From contig DASYGE010000012.1 in NCBI GenBank assembly GCA_036000105.1, forward strand, positions 789,798-853,797: a stretch of DNA of 64,000 nucleotides, in the 5' to 3' direction. Shown here piece by piece: positions 20,165 through 27,335 of the stretch (its first letter is position 1; each line of letters begins with the position of its first letter). This DNA comes from DASUBN01 sp036000105 (lineage in GTDB: Bacteria > Pseudomonadota > Gammaproteobacteria > Natronospirales > REEB76). The notes beneath the pieces are model-generated. The model was given only the letters and a program-made list of their open reading frames with translations. It was not told the DNA's origin and did no database searches. The translations under genes were made by a program, and so were the position numbers.

Positions 20165-20635
20165 TCAGCGTTTGCGGGTCTTGGGGCTGGTGCCGTAGGA
20201 ATCCTCTTCCATCATGCGGGCCACGTTGCCGAGCGCACGGCGGATCGAAGCCTGTTCCTCGGCGGGCAGCTCAGCGAGCTTCGCGCCGAAGCGTTCCTGG
20301 ATGGGGGAGGGGAGTTCCTGGGACATCTGTTTCCCGTGGGTCGTGAGGGAGACCACCACCCGGCGCTTGTCTTCCGGGCGCCGTTCCCGGCTAACGAGGC
20401 CGCGCATCTCCAGGCGGTCCAGGATGCCGGTGAGCGTAGCGGGGCTCAAAGCCACCGCGAGCGCCAGAGTGCCCGTGGTGAGCGAACCCTGCTGGGAGAT
20501 CTCCCGCATGCACAGCATCTGCGGGCCCGTCAGGCCGTGGCTGTCCGATAGCTGGCGGCTATAGACGTCCATGGCACGCATGATGCGCCGCAGGTCCATG
20601 AAGATGTCTTTCATCGAGTCGTGTTCCATCGCCAA
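20165..20635 (-). CDS. MarR-family transcriptional regulator
   Basis: 156 residues. The winged helix-turn-helix (LTGPQMLCMREISQQGSLTTGTLA, then SPATLTGILDRLEMRGLVSRERRPEDKRR) lies between helices that dimerise. A 20-bp perfect palindrome overlaps the -10 of its own promoter, which suggests negative autoregulation. It is divergent from plsY, and the lipid kinase gene lies just downstream. This hints at control of lipid metabolism, but the ligand is unknown. Confidence 0.92.
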   Translation of the reverse strand: MAMEHDSMKDIFMDLRRIMRAMDVYSRQLSDSHGLTGPQMLCMREISQQGSLTTGTLALAVALSPATLTGILDRLEMRGLVSRERRPEDKRRVVVSLTTHGKQMSQELPSPIQERFGAKLAELPAEEQASIRRALGNVARMMEEDSYGTSPKTRKR

Positions 20636-20683
20636 ACCCCTTCCCTTCGTGTACGTAGCAGGCCCAAATCGAGATGTGGCATT

Positions 20684-20724
20684 ATTATGTTATATAACAT
20701 AATACAATACAAGTCCCAGGTCAA
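20684..20724 (-). promoter_or_regulatory. promoter and palindromic operator of the MarR gene
   Basis: Read on the - strand, TTGACC (20724-20719), a 17-bp spacer and TATGTT (20701-20696) form a promoter. A perfect 20-bp palindrome, ATTATGTTAT and its complement (20684-20703), covers the -10. That is typical MarR operator geometry. Confidence 0.75.
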
Positions 20725-20747
20725 CTTTTAGCCACACCCCACCCAAA

Positions 20748-20776
20748 TCAAGGCCTCCTTAGGCCCCTGCTAGAAT
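20748..20776 (+). promoter_or_regulatory. extended -10 promoter of plsY
   Basis: TGCTAGAAT (TAGAAT at 20771-20776) is an extended -10. The -35 (TCAAGG at 20748) is weak. It lies 39 bp before the plsY ATG and about 45 bp from the MarR operator. Confidence 0.5.
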
Positions 20777-20814
20777 GGCCGCCATTCCCCCCAAATGACC
20801 TGACGGCCACCCCC

Positions 20815-21459
20815 ATGATCGCGATAGGCATCCGGTGCCTCCTGGCCTACCTCCTGGGCTCCGTGCTCGGCAGCCTCATCGTGGGCCGGGTTTACGGCGG
20901 CGTGGATATCCGCACCCAGGGCAGCGGCAACGCCGGGGGCACCAACGCCCTGCGTACCCAGGGCAAGGTCTTCGCCCTCTGGGTCATGCTCATAGACGTG
21001 GGCAAGGGGGTACTCGCCACCTCACTGGTGGCCCATATGCCGCTACCCTTGCATTGGGTGCCCGAGAGCTTGAGCCCCGGCTGGATCACGGCACTCTGCG
21101 GCGCGCTCGCCATCGCGGGGCATGTGTACCCGGTGTTCTATGGCTTCAAGGGCGGCAAGGGCGCGGCCACCTATCTCGGTGCGCTCGCGGTCATCGCACC
21201 CCTCGCCCTCGTGCCGGGCCTCGTCATCTTCGTGCTCACCCTCATGCTCACGGGTTATGTGGGTCTCTCCACCGTGCTCTCGGTCTGGGGTGTCGCCATC
21301 TTCCTGCTCATGCGTTGCGGCCCGCTCTCGTCGCAGTTCGCCTTCGGCCTCGCCATGGCGTTCTTCATCCTCTACACCCACCGCAGCAACATCGCGCGCC
21401 TCCTGGATGGTAGCGAGAACCAGTTCAAGCGGGCCATGCTCCTGCGCAAGCCGAAGTAG
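20815..21459 (+). CDS. plsY: glycerol-3-phosphate acyltransferase PlsY
   Basis: 214 residues, an inner-membrane protein with about five to six helices. The three PlsY motifs are present: GSGNAGGTNALRTQG near residue 38, the glycine-rich YGFKGGKGAATYLG near 108, and a C-terminal TYR-like YTHRSNI region. It transfers the acyl group from acyl-phosphate to glycerol-3-phosphate, the first step of phospholipid synthesis. It lies 9 bp before birA, so the plsY-birA-coaX-SPOR genes may form one transcript. Confidence 0.96.
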   Translation: MIAIGIRCLLAYLLGSVLGSLIVGRVYGGVDIRTQGSGNAGGTNALRTQGKVFALWVMLIDVGKGVLATSLVAHMPLPLHWVPESLSPGWITALCGALAIAGHVYPVFYGFKGGKGAATYLGALAVIAPLALVPGLVIFVLTLMLTGYVGLSTVLSVWGVAIFLLMRCGPLSSQFAFGLAMAFFILYTHRSNIARLLDGSENQFKRAMLLRKPK

Positions 21460-21468
21460 GCGCATCCC

Positions 21469-22452
21469 ATGACATCTCGCGCGGAAGACCGCAGTCATCA
21501 GCTGCTGCAGGTATTGGCCGATGGGCATTTCCATTCCGGCGAAGCCATCGCCAAGGCGCTGGGTGTCACCCGTGCCGCCGTCTGGAAGAAAGTGCATGCG
21601 CTCGAGAAGCTGGGGCTCAGCGTGTTCCGCGTGCCGGGCCGGGGTTATCGCCTGGCGGATCCGCTGCAATTGCTGGATGCCGTCGTCATCTCCGCCGCCT
21701 TGCCGGCGAAGCACCGGGTGCGGCTGAAAGAGATCAGCGTGCTCCCGGTGGTGGATTCCACCAACACTTGGTTGAGTGCCCATCCCGGCGAGCCCGCCGT
21801 CTGCCTCGCGGAATTCCAGTCCGCCGGCCGCGGCCGGCGCGGGCGCGGTTGGGTCTCGCCCTTCGGTGCAAATCTGTACCTCTCGCTGGCCTGGCGCTTC
21901 GACGAATGGCCGCCGGGCTTCACTGCCTTAGGCATGGTCACAGCCATCGCCACCGTGCGCGCCTTGAGTTCTCTCGGCATAGCAGGCGTCGGTATCAAAT
22001 GGCCCAATGATCTCGTGGCCGCGGGGCGCAAGCTCGGCGGCGTGCTCATAGACATCCAGGGCGAGCCCCCCGGCGCCACCCGCGCCGTCATCGGCGTGGG
22101 GCTCAATGTGCGCATGCCGCCGGCCGCGGCGGTGGATATAGACCAGCCCTGGATGGATCTGAACACGCTTTCAGACGGCGATCCGCCGCAGCGCAATGTC
22201 CTCGCCGCTGCCCTCATCGGCAGCCTCTGCACCGCTCTGGATGAATTCGCTCACACCGGCTTCGCCGCCTTCAGCGGCGATTGGCAGTCCTTGGATCTCG
22301 TGGCCGGCCGCGCCGTGGCCCTGCATTCCCATGAACAGACCGTCACCGGCGTCGCCGCGGGGGTGGACGAGCAGGGCGCGCTCTTGCTGCGCACCGCCCA
22401 GGGCGTCAAGCGCTTCGTCTCCGGCGATGTTTCCTTAAGGGTCGCCTCATGA
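21469..22452 (+). CDS. birA: bifunctional biotin-protein ligase / biotin operon repressor
   Basis: 327 residues. An N-terminal winged helix (about 10-65, GEAIAKALGVTRAAVWKKVHAL) precedes the ligase domain with the biotinyl-AMP loop GRGRRGRGWVSPFGANLY near residue 118 and KWPNDLV...GKLGGVLID-like block near 180. A C-terminal SH3-like domain follows. It attaches biotin to carboxylase carrier protein and, with its DNA-binding domain, could repress biotin genes; none are in the window. Its stop overlaps the coaX start (ATGA). Confidence 0.96.
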   Translation: MTSRAEDRSHQLLQVLADGHFHSGEAIAKALGVTRAAVWKKVHALEKLGLSVFRVPGRGYRLADPLQLLDAVVISAALPAKHRVRLKEISVLPVVDSTNTWLSAHPGEPAVCLAEFQSAGRGRRGRGWVSPFGANLYLSLAWRFDEWPPGFTALGMVTAIATVRALSSLGIAGVGIKWPNDLVAAGRKLGGVLIDIQGEPPGATRAVIGVGLNVRMPPAAAVDIDQPWMDLNTLSDGDPPQRNVLAAALIGSLCTALDEFAHTGFAAFSGDWQSLDLVAGRAVALHSHEQTVTGVAAGVDEQGALLLRTAQGVKRFVSGDVSLRVAS

Positions 22453-23189
22453 TCCTGCTGCTGGATATCGGCAACACCCGCATCAAATGGGCAAGGCTCG
22501 AAGGCACCAAGCTCGGACCCCAGAATGCAGCCGTGCATCTGGAAGAAGAACTCGCTCTCGTGCTGCATCGCGTCTTCGAAGGCCCCGCGCCCAAGCACGT
22601 GCTCGCCTCCAATGTCGCGGGGCCCCTCATGGGCGCCGCGTTGAGCGAGCTTTGCAGCGAGCGCTATGGCTTAAGACCGGAATTCCTCATCCCTGCCCCC
22701 GAGAGCCATGGCGTCAAGAACGGTTACAAAGATCCCGCGCGCCTGGGCGCGGACCGCTGGGCCGCCGTCATCGGCGCCTTCCGCCGTTACGGCGGCCCCG
22801 TCTGCGTCATCGATGCCGGCACCGCCATCACCGTGGATGCGGTGGATAAAGCCGGTCATCATCTCGGCGGTTTGATCGCCCCCGGTCCCCAGACCATGCG
22901 CCGGGCCTTGGCCGGCGCCACCGCTTCCTTGAGGGACAACGGAGAAGGGGAGTTCGGCTTGTTCTGCCGCGAGACCCGCTCCGCCATCGCCAGCGGCGGC
23001 TGGCACACTGCGGCCGGATTCCTGGAGCGCATCCACGGCCTCGTGCGCGAAGAGTTGGGTCTGGAGACCCGCTTCCTGCTCACGGGCGGTGATGCAGAGC
23101 GCTTAAATGAACTCGTGCCCGGGCACTTCACCCTCAGCCCGGACCTCGTGCTCCAGGGTCTCGCCGTCGTAGCGGGGGGCAAGCCGTGA
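22449..23189 (+). CDS. coaX: type III pantothenate kinase
   Basis: 246 residues of the ASKHA fold. PHOSPHATE 1 is LLDIGNTRIKW (D5), followed by DPARLGADRWAAVIGA near residue 97 and VIDAGTAITVD near 120. It phosphorylates pantothenate at the start of coenzyme A synthesis. The 4-bp overlaps with birA before and the SPOR gene after show translational coupling. The birA-coaX pairing is the common proteobacterial arrangement. Confidence 0.96.
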   Translation: MILLLDIGNTRIKWARLEGTKLGPQNAAVHLEEELALVLHRVFEGPAPKHVLASNVAGPLMGAALSELCSERYGLRPEFLIPAPESHGVKNGYKDPARLGADRWAAVIGAFRRYGGPVCVIDAGTAITVDAVDKAGHHLGGLIAPGPQTMRRALAGATASLRDNGEGEFGLFCRETRSAIASGGWHTAAGFLERIHGLVREELGLETRFLLTGGDAERLNELVPGHFTLSPDLVLQGLAVVAGGKP

Positions 23190-23914
23190 AGCGCGCCGTG
23201 CTCCTGCTGCTCATCCTGGCGAACTTCGGGCTGCTGGCCTGGCACCGCTGGTACTCCGTGCCCGAAGGCGCGGGGCTCACGCCGGCGCCGGCCCTGGAGG
23301 GCAAGCCCCTGCAACTCGCCTCCGAACTCAATCCCGCCGAACGCAAGGCGCTCGCCACCGAAAGCGCGCCCTCGGCGGTCACCGTCGCGTCTGCCACCAC
23401 GGCGCCGGCTGCGTCCACTTCAGTGGCGCTCGCTGCCGGCAATGCCTGCGCCAGCTACGGCCCCTTCTCCAGTGACGATGCGGTGCAGCAGGCCGCTGGC
23501 CGCCTGAAACCTTTAGGCCTGCAAGTGAGCGAACATCTCGTGCCCGGTAAGACCAAGCTGGGTTACTGGGTGTATCTCCCGCCCTTCAGCTCCAAGCACG
23601 AGGCGGATGGCGCCGCGGCACTCCTCAAGCGCCGCGGCGTGCGGGACATCTACGTGGTCACAGACGAAGCCAACCGCAACGCCATCTCGCTCGGCGTCTT
23701 CACCCAGCGCAGCGGCGCCACCGAGCGGCAGAAGCAGCTCAAGAAACTGGGATATCGGGCCCTGGAATCCGAACGGTTCAGGGATGAGCCGAGGTACTGG
23801 CTCGATGCGCGCGGCCTGGCAGGGGCTTTGCCGGCGGCCGCGGTGTTCAGTGATCTGGCCGATGAAGGCACATCTATAGGCAAGGCGACGGGGGTCTGCC
23901 CCGCTTCCGGCTGA
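23186..23914 (+). CDS. SPOR-domain membrane protein
   Basis: 242 residues from a GTG overlapping the coaX stop. One N-terminal membrane helix (residues 2-18) and an Ala/Pro/Thr-rich linker (about 28-85) lead to a SPOR-like region (about 90-175: CASYGPFSSDDAVQQAAGRL, GYWVYLPPFSSKHEADGAAALL). SPOR domains bind denuded peptidoglycan at the septum, so a cell-division or wall role is likely. SPOR proteins commonly follow coaX in gammaproteobacteria. The C-terminal 60 residues are poorly conserved. Confidence 0.88.
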   Translation: MKRAVLLLLILANFGLLAWHRWYSVPEGAGLTPAPALEGKPLQLASELNPAERKALATESAPSAVTVASATTAPAASTSVALAAGNACASYGPFSSDDAVQQAAGRLKPLGLQVSEHLVPGKTKLGYWVYLPPFSSKHEADGAAALLKRRGVRDIYVVTDEANRNAISLGVFTQRSGATERQKQLKKLGYRALESERFRDEPRYWLDARGLAGALPAAAVFSDLADEGTSIGKATGVCPASG

Positions 23915-24004
23915 CCGTAGCTTGATGCTGCAAGAATCTGCAAGTGCGTGAGCTTAAGTATCGGCTATCCTGCTCCCGCGTCACGTAAACCCACAAGGCT
24001 CTCC

Positions 24005-24775
24005 ATGTCTGATCAAGCCAGCAAAGCGCGTACCTTCAGCGCACTCCACGTCCCCGGAAGACCGCTCGTGCTCTTCAACGTCTGGGATCCAGGCAGCGCC
24101 AAGGCAGTAGCGGAGGCCGGCGCCAAGGCGCTCGCCACCGGCAGCTGGTCCGTCGCCGCGGCCAACGGCTTCGGCGATGGCGAGCGTGTACCGCTGGACC
24201 TCGTCATCGGCAACCTCGGCCGCATCGTGCACGCTGCGGCGCTGCCGGTCTCGGTGGACATCGAGAGCGGCTACGGCAAGAGCCCCGAGGAAGTCGGGCG
24301 CAGCATCGCCCGCACCCTCGAGGCGGGCGCCGTAGGCTGCAACCTGGAAGACAGCCTCCCCGAGAGCGGCACGCTGCGCGATCTCGGCGAGCAGGTAGAG
24401 CGTATCCGCCAAGCCCGCAGGGCGGCGGAAGCGGCCGGGATCCCCTATTTCATCAACGCCCGCACCGACGTGTTCTTCAAGCGCCCGGCGGCGGAGCACG
24501 ATGCAGCCATGCTCGAGGCCGCCCTCGCGCGGGCCCGCGCCTATGCCGATGCAGGCGCGAGCGGCCTCTTCGCTCCGGGCCTGGTGGGCCGGGAGCTGAT
24601 CGCGCGTCTCGCGGCCGCCTCCCCCTTGCCGCTCAACATCATGGTCGGCGGTGGCACGCCGGCTTTAAGCGTGCTGGCGGAGGCGGGGGTGGCCCGGGTG
24701 AGTCATGGGCCGGGGCCGTATCTCACTGCCATGAAGGCACTTACCGAAGCGGCCCGGGCCGCCCTAGGCGGGTAA
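24005..24775 (+). CDS. isocitrate lyase/PEP mutase family protein
   Basis: 256 residues of the PEP mutase/ICL superfamily (TIM barrel). Motifs: LFNVWDPGSAKAVAEAGAKALATGS, SVDIESGYGKSPEEV, GCNLEDSL and FINARTDVFF. It lacks the KKCGH-type catalytic Cys loop of true isocitrate lyase, so it is more likely a lyase or hydrolase acting on a 2-oxo or malate-type acid, of the oxaloacetate-decarboxylase-like group. The start is taken at ATG 24005 (MSDQASKARTF); 19 extra residues upstream are not family-like. It is followed directly by the long inverted repeat at 24773. Confidence 0.88.
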   Translation: MSDQASKARTFSALHVPGRPLVLFNVWDPGSAKAVAEAGAKALATGSWSVAAANGFGDGERVPLDLVIGNLGRIVHAAALPVSVDIESGYGKSPEEVGRSIARTLEAGAVGCNLEDSLPESGTLRDLGEQVERIRQARRAAEAAGIPYFINARTDVFFKRPAAEHDAAMLEAALARARAYADAGASGLFAPGLVGRELIARLAAASPLPLNIMVGGGTPALSVLAEAGVARVSHGPGPYLTAMKALTEAARAALGG

Positions 24776-24898
24776 AAGCCGATCTTTTGGCCTCCAGCAT
24801 CGTTAAAAATGCCTCTCCCAATCCTCACGTACGTAAGAGTACGCTGCGTCTGGTCGGGCATTTTTGCCTCGCTGGGCGACCAAAATCTCTGGCTTTTA
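24773..24898. repeat. long imperfect inverted repeat before tRNA-Thr
   Basis: A 126-bp fold-back. TAAAAGCC...TTTTGG, CCAGC and AAAAATGCC on the left pair in order with GGGCATTTTT, GCTGG and CCAAAA...GGCTTTTA on the right. The apex holds ACGTACGT and AGAGTACGCTGCG. The left arm begins at the stop codon of the PEP-mutase gene. It may act as a terminator or an extragenic element. Confidence 0.6.
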
Positions 24899-24959
24899 GG
24901 GGATGACTGCTAGAATTTAGCTTCATATAAGCCAAGGAACCGGCTTCATGTCACGTCAT

Positions 24960-25035
24960 GCCGACGTAGCTCAGTTGGTAGAGCATCTGATTTGTAATCA
25001 GGTGGTCGGGGGTTCGACTCCCTCCGTCGGCACCA
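24960..25035 (+). tRNA. tRNA-Thr (TGT)
   Basis: A 76-nt cloverleaf. The acceptor GCCGACG/CGTCGGC is followed by ACCA, and the anticodon loop TTTGTAA gives TGT. An extended -10 (TGCTAGAAT, 24908-24916) lies 44 bp upstream. Its 3' end is repeated at 25200-25224 and, decayed, at 27293-27317, so it looks like an integration site. Confidence 0.97.
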
Positions 25036-25224
25036 TTCTTAACAGTTCAGCGGGTACACCGACAGGGATGCGGAGCTACGCCTACACGGATGTAGGCGGT
25101 AGAGCGCCGCCGGGAGCAAGGCGCCGAGAGCAATGCAGGAGCACGACTGGAGGGAACCAGGAGGTAGAGCAACGCAGGGAGCAGTTACCGAATTGCCGAG
25201 TTCGACTCCCTCCGTTGGCACCAT
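25012..25224 (+). repeat. direct repeat of the tRNA-Thr 3' end (att-like)
   Basis: Bases 25012-25036 (within the tRNA) recur at 25200-25224 with 24 of 25 identities. The 163 bp between them is filled by structured repeat copy C. No integrase is encoded nearby. Confidence 0.75.
25050..25198 (-). repeat. dispersed structured repeat, copy C
   Basis: On the - strand it contains AACTGCTCC, TGCGTTGCTCTACC, a CCTGG/CCAGT hairpin, a second TGCATTGCTCTCGG block and GCTCTACCGCCTACATCC with a CGCCTAC/GTAGGCG hairpin. That amounts to roughly two tandem, partly degenerate units of the family seen in copies A and B. Confidence 0.65.
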
Positions 25225-25342
25225 CTCGATTTACGAATATCTCAATTGCATAAGTGTCGCGCGCTGAACAACATCCTTGGTCAATATTATTTATAGAATT
25301 GTTGCTTCTAATCGAGATAAATTTTTGTAAGGCGCGTTATTT

Positions 25343-26512
25343 ATGCTAAAAAGTATTCATATACAGCACTACAAGAGCTTATCCGACATACGCATTTATT
25401 TTAATAACGTAAATGTACTCGTTGGTCAGAATGCTACAGGTAAAAGCAATATTATTGATGCTCTCCGATTTATAAAGGACGCTTATACCTACGATCTTGA
25501 TCATGCCATCACGGATAGAGGCGGTATTGAAGTATTGAGGCAGTATTCTCCAACGAAGCCGTTCATGATGTCGATTAGCGTTGATTTTAATTATCAAATA
25601 CCCGGTGTTGAAGCAATATTTCCCGCTAGTTACAGTTTAAAACTCTCGAGTTCTAAAGCTGGTTATAAAGTAGATTCGGAATATGCTGAATGGTCGGAGC
25701 GACTTATTCACCAAATAGAAAATAATAAATTTACTCACGTTATTCAGAATTTTATTTATGAGAGAGACGTCAACGGAAAGGTAACTTTGAATGGAGCGGA
25801 GATAGATTCTGTTATTCCGTCTGACCAGCTTGGCATACGTCTCATGCGGCGAGCGAAATCTATATTCGACGGCGCGTTTACACAAATGAGATTCGCTTCT
25901 ATGTTTCCAAATACTTTGCGCATTCCAACTCGCCCCGATCAAGACAGACGGTTGAAAGAAGATTGTTCTAATTGGGCATCAGTGATTAAGGCAATGCGAC
26001 AGAGAAAGCAAGATGCGGGCTTGCAACGCGTTATTTCGTATATGTCCAAAGTGATTCCTGGTTTGCAAAACGTCACGGTTAAAACAGCAGGCGGTTACCT
26101 AGTTCCGCAATTCTTGGTGCAGGACAGACCAGATTCGCGCCCTCATTACTATGATGCTCTGCAGTTGTCTGATGGAACTCTTAGGTTATTTGGAATGCTT
26201 CTTACTTTGTATCAGTCTCCTCAACCAACATTTATCGCAATGGAAGAGCCGGAGCAGATGGTTCATCCGGGAATACTCAATTTATTTGTTGACGCAATTC
26301 GAGAAGTATCAACGCGTTCTCAAGTCATGCTGACTACACACAGCCCGTATCTGCTTGACTTATTTAAAGCAGAAGAAATAAGAGTTGTTTACTTGAGGCA
26401 CGGCGAAACCAGGGTGTCATCTATTAGACATGCGCAGGTGAAAATGACAAAAGATGGTTTGATGAGATTATCCGAAATAATGTCACTAGACGGACTCCAA
26501 CCGCAAGAATAA
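25343..26512 (+). CDS. AAA/OLD-like ATPase, first gene of a putative two-gene defence module
   Basis: 389 residues, SMC/ABC-type ATPase of the AAA_21/AAA_15 (OLD-like) group. Walker A is GQNATGKSN at 28-36, an ABC-like signature is LSDGTLRLF at about 275, Walker B is FIAMEEPEQ at about 297, and the H-switch is TTHSPYLL at about 331. There is no fused TOPRIM domain; that role probably falls to the next gene, which starts 2 bp later. The gene is clearly AT-rich compared with the 60%-plus GC neighbours and lies in DNA bounded by copies of a tRNA 3' end. Families with this pairing (PARIS AriA/AriB, RloA/RloB, AbiL) are anti-phage; function here is inferred. Confidence 0.88.
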   Translation: MLKSIHIQHYKSLSDIRIYFNNVNVLVGQNATGKSNIIDALRFIKDAYTYDLDHAITDRGGIEVLRQYSPTKPFMMSISVDFNYQIPGVEAIFPASYSLKLSSSKAGYKVDSEYAEWSERLIHQIENNKFTHVIQNFIYERDVNGKVTLNGAEIDSVIPSDQLGIRLMRRAKSIFDGAFTQMRFASMFPNTLRIPTRPDQDRRLKEDCSNWASVIKAMRQRKQDAGLQRVISYMSKVIPGLQNVTVKTAGGYLVPQFLVQDRPDSRPHYYDALQLSDGTLRLFGMLLTLYQSPQPTFIAMEEPEQMVHPGILNLFVDAIREVSTRSQVMLTTHSPYLLDLFKAEEIRVVYLRHGETRVSSIRHAQVKMTKDGLMRLSEIMSLDGLQPQE

Positions 26513-26514
26513 CT

Positions 26515-27129
26515 ATGTCGAATCTACTTCTTGTTGTTGAAGGTGAAGGGGATGTTGACGCTACTCGTTTGTTAATGCGTCGGGTTCTGGCGCAATTTTT
26601 CGACAGACATGATTATAAAATTCATGTGCATAGACGACATGATTTATGCCATCTAAGGGCAAATGATTGGGCAAATTTCAAGAGATATTTTAATGCGGCG
26701 CACGCAGAAGAGTGCCCAATAATTTGGCTACTTGATTGCGATGATGGCTGCGCTCTGGATTGGCTGAGAAATATTTATAAGGTTGTTGCTCAATTAGGTC
26801 TTCGGCAACCATTGGCATTTGTATTCTGGGTGCGAGAATATGAAGCGATGTTTTTATACGATTTAGAATCGATTAAGGAGAAACTAGGCATAGAGGAGTT
26901 TCACGACATACCGGCCGATCCACAAGCTAAGCGGGGCGTTAAAGAATGGATAAGTAGTCAATTGCCTAGCGGTTTTGCTTATAGGGAAAGCCTCGATCAA
27001 GAGAGGTTAACTGCCGTGGTTGATTTGGAAAAAATTAAAACGGGATATAGAAGTTTTGAGCATTTAATTAAGGCAACTGAATGGATATTGCAGTGCGAAG
27101 ATTCTGATATTTACCCCGCTGCTTTATAA
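26515..27129 (+). CDS. DUF4276-type TOPRIM-like protein, partner of the AAA ATPase
   Basis: 204 residues. The N-terminal strand LLLVVEGEGDVDATRLL supplies E9, and IIWLLDCDDG supplies D74, D76 and D77: the Glu...DxD layout of a TOPRIM nuclease core. WVREYEAMFLYDLE is the other conserved block of DUF4276 proteins. It begins 2 bp after the ATPase stop, so the two are translated together. It is AT-rich like its partner. As in AriA/AriB-type systems, an ATPase sensor releasing a TOPRIM nuclease that cuts DNA or tRNA is a reasonable but untested model. Confidence 0.82.
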   Translation: MSNLLLVVEGEGDVDATRLLMRRVLAQFFDRHDYKIHVHRRHDLCHLRANDWANFKRYFNAAHAEECPIIWLLDCDDGCALDWLRNIYKVVAQLGLRQPLAFVFWVREYEAMFLYDLESIKEKLGIEEFHDIPADPQAKRGVKEWISSQLPSGFAYRESLDQERLTAVVDLEKIKTGYRSFEHLIKATEWILQCEDSDIYPAAL

Positions 27130-27176
27130 AAGGGATAGAAAAAGAGACGCTACCACTTTAATCAGTGGAGTTTTGA

Positions 27177-27283
27177 GAGGCGCCATGGCCAACTCTGCGA
27201 ATGAATATCACGCGGTCTATGCAGAGTATTCCAGGACGCTGAGGATCTGGCCCAGCCAATGGATCGGCGCACTTGTAATGTGA
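27177..27283 (+). pseudogene. truncated 5' copy of the 31373 membrane-protein gene
   Basis: The first 21 codons (MANSANEYHAVYAEYSRTLR) and the ribosome-site region match the gene at 31373-31780 almost base for base. Homology then stops at CTGAGGATCTGG, and the frame runs into unrelated sequence, giving a 32-residue product ending at TGA 27283. It is probably a non-functional remnant of a duplication, and it lies just before the degenerate tRNA half. Confidence 0.75.
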
Positions 27284-27317
27284 GGTCGTGGAGTTAAATT
27301 CTCTCTGTCAGCACAAT
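27273..27317 (+). other. degenerate tRNA-Thr 3' half (candidate distal att site)
   Basis: TTGTAAT (anticodon loop) and the 3' end GTTAAATTCTC...GCACAAT keep exactly the same spacing (13 nt) as in the intact tRNA-Thr at 24960. The last 25 positions match at 18 of 25. It lies 2.3 kb from the intact gene, on the far side of the AAA/TOPRIM-like pair. Confidence 0.55.
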
Positions 27318-27335
27318 TTTTGTGGGGTAACACAG

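Noticed and set aside
24005..24775. Calling this gene isocitrate lyase or methylisocitrate lyase
   Set aside because: The KKCGH-type catalytic loop is not visible; only the superfamily assignment is supported.
25012..27317. Complete integrative element or prophage at tRNA-Thr
   Set aside because: No integrase, excisionase, conjugation or phage genes are visible, and the distal repeat is strongly decayed, so only an island remnant is claimed.
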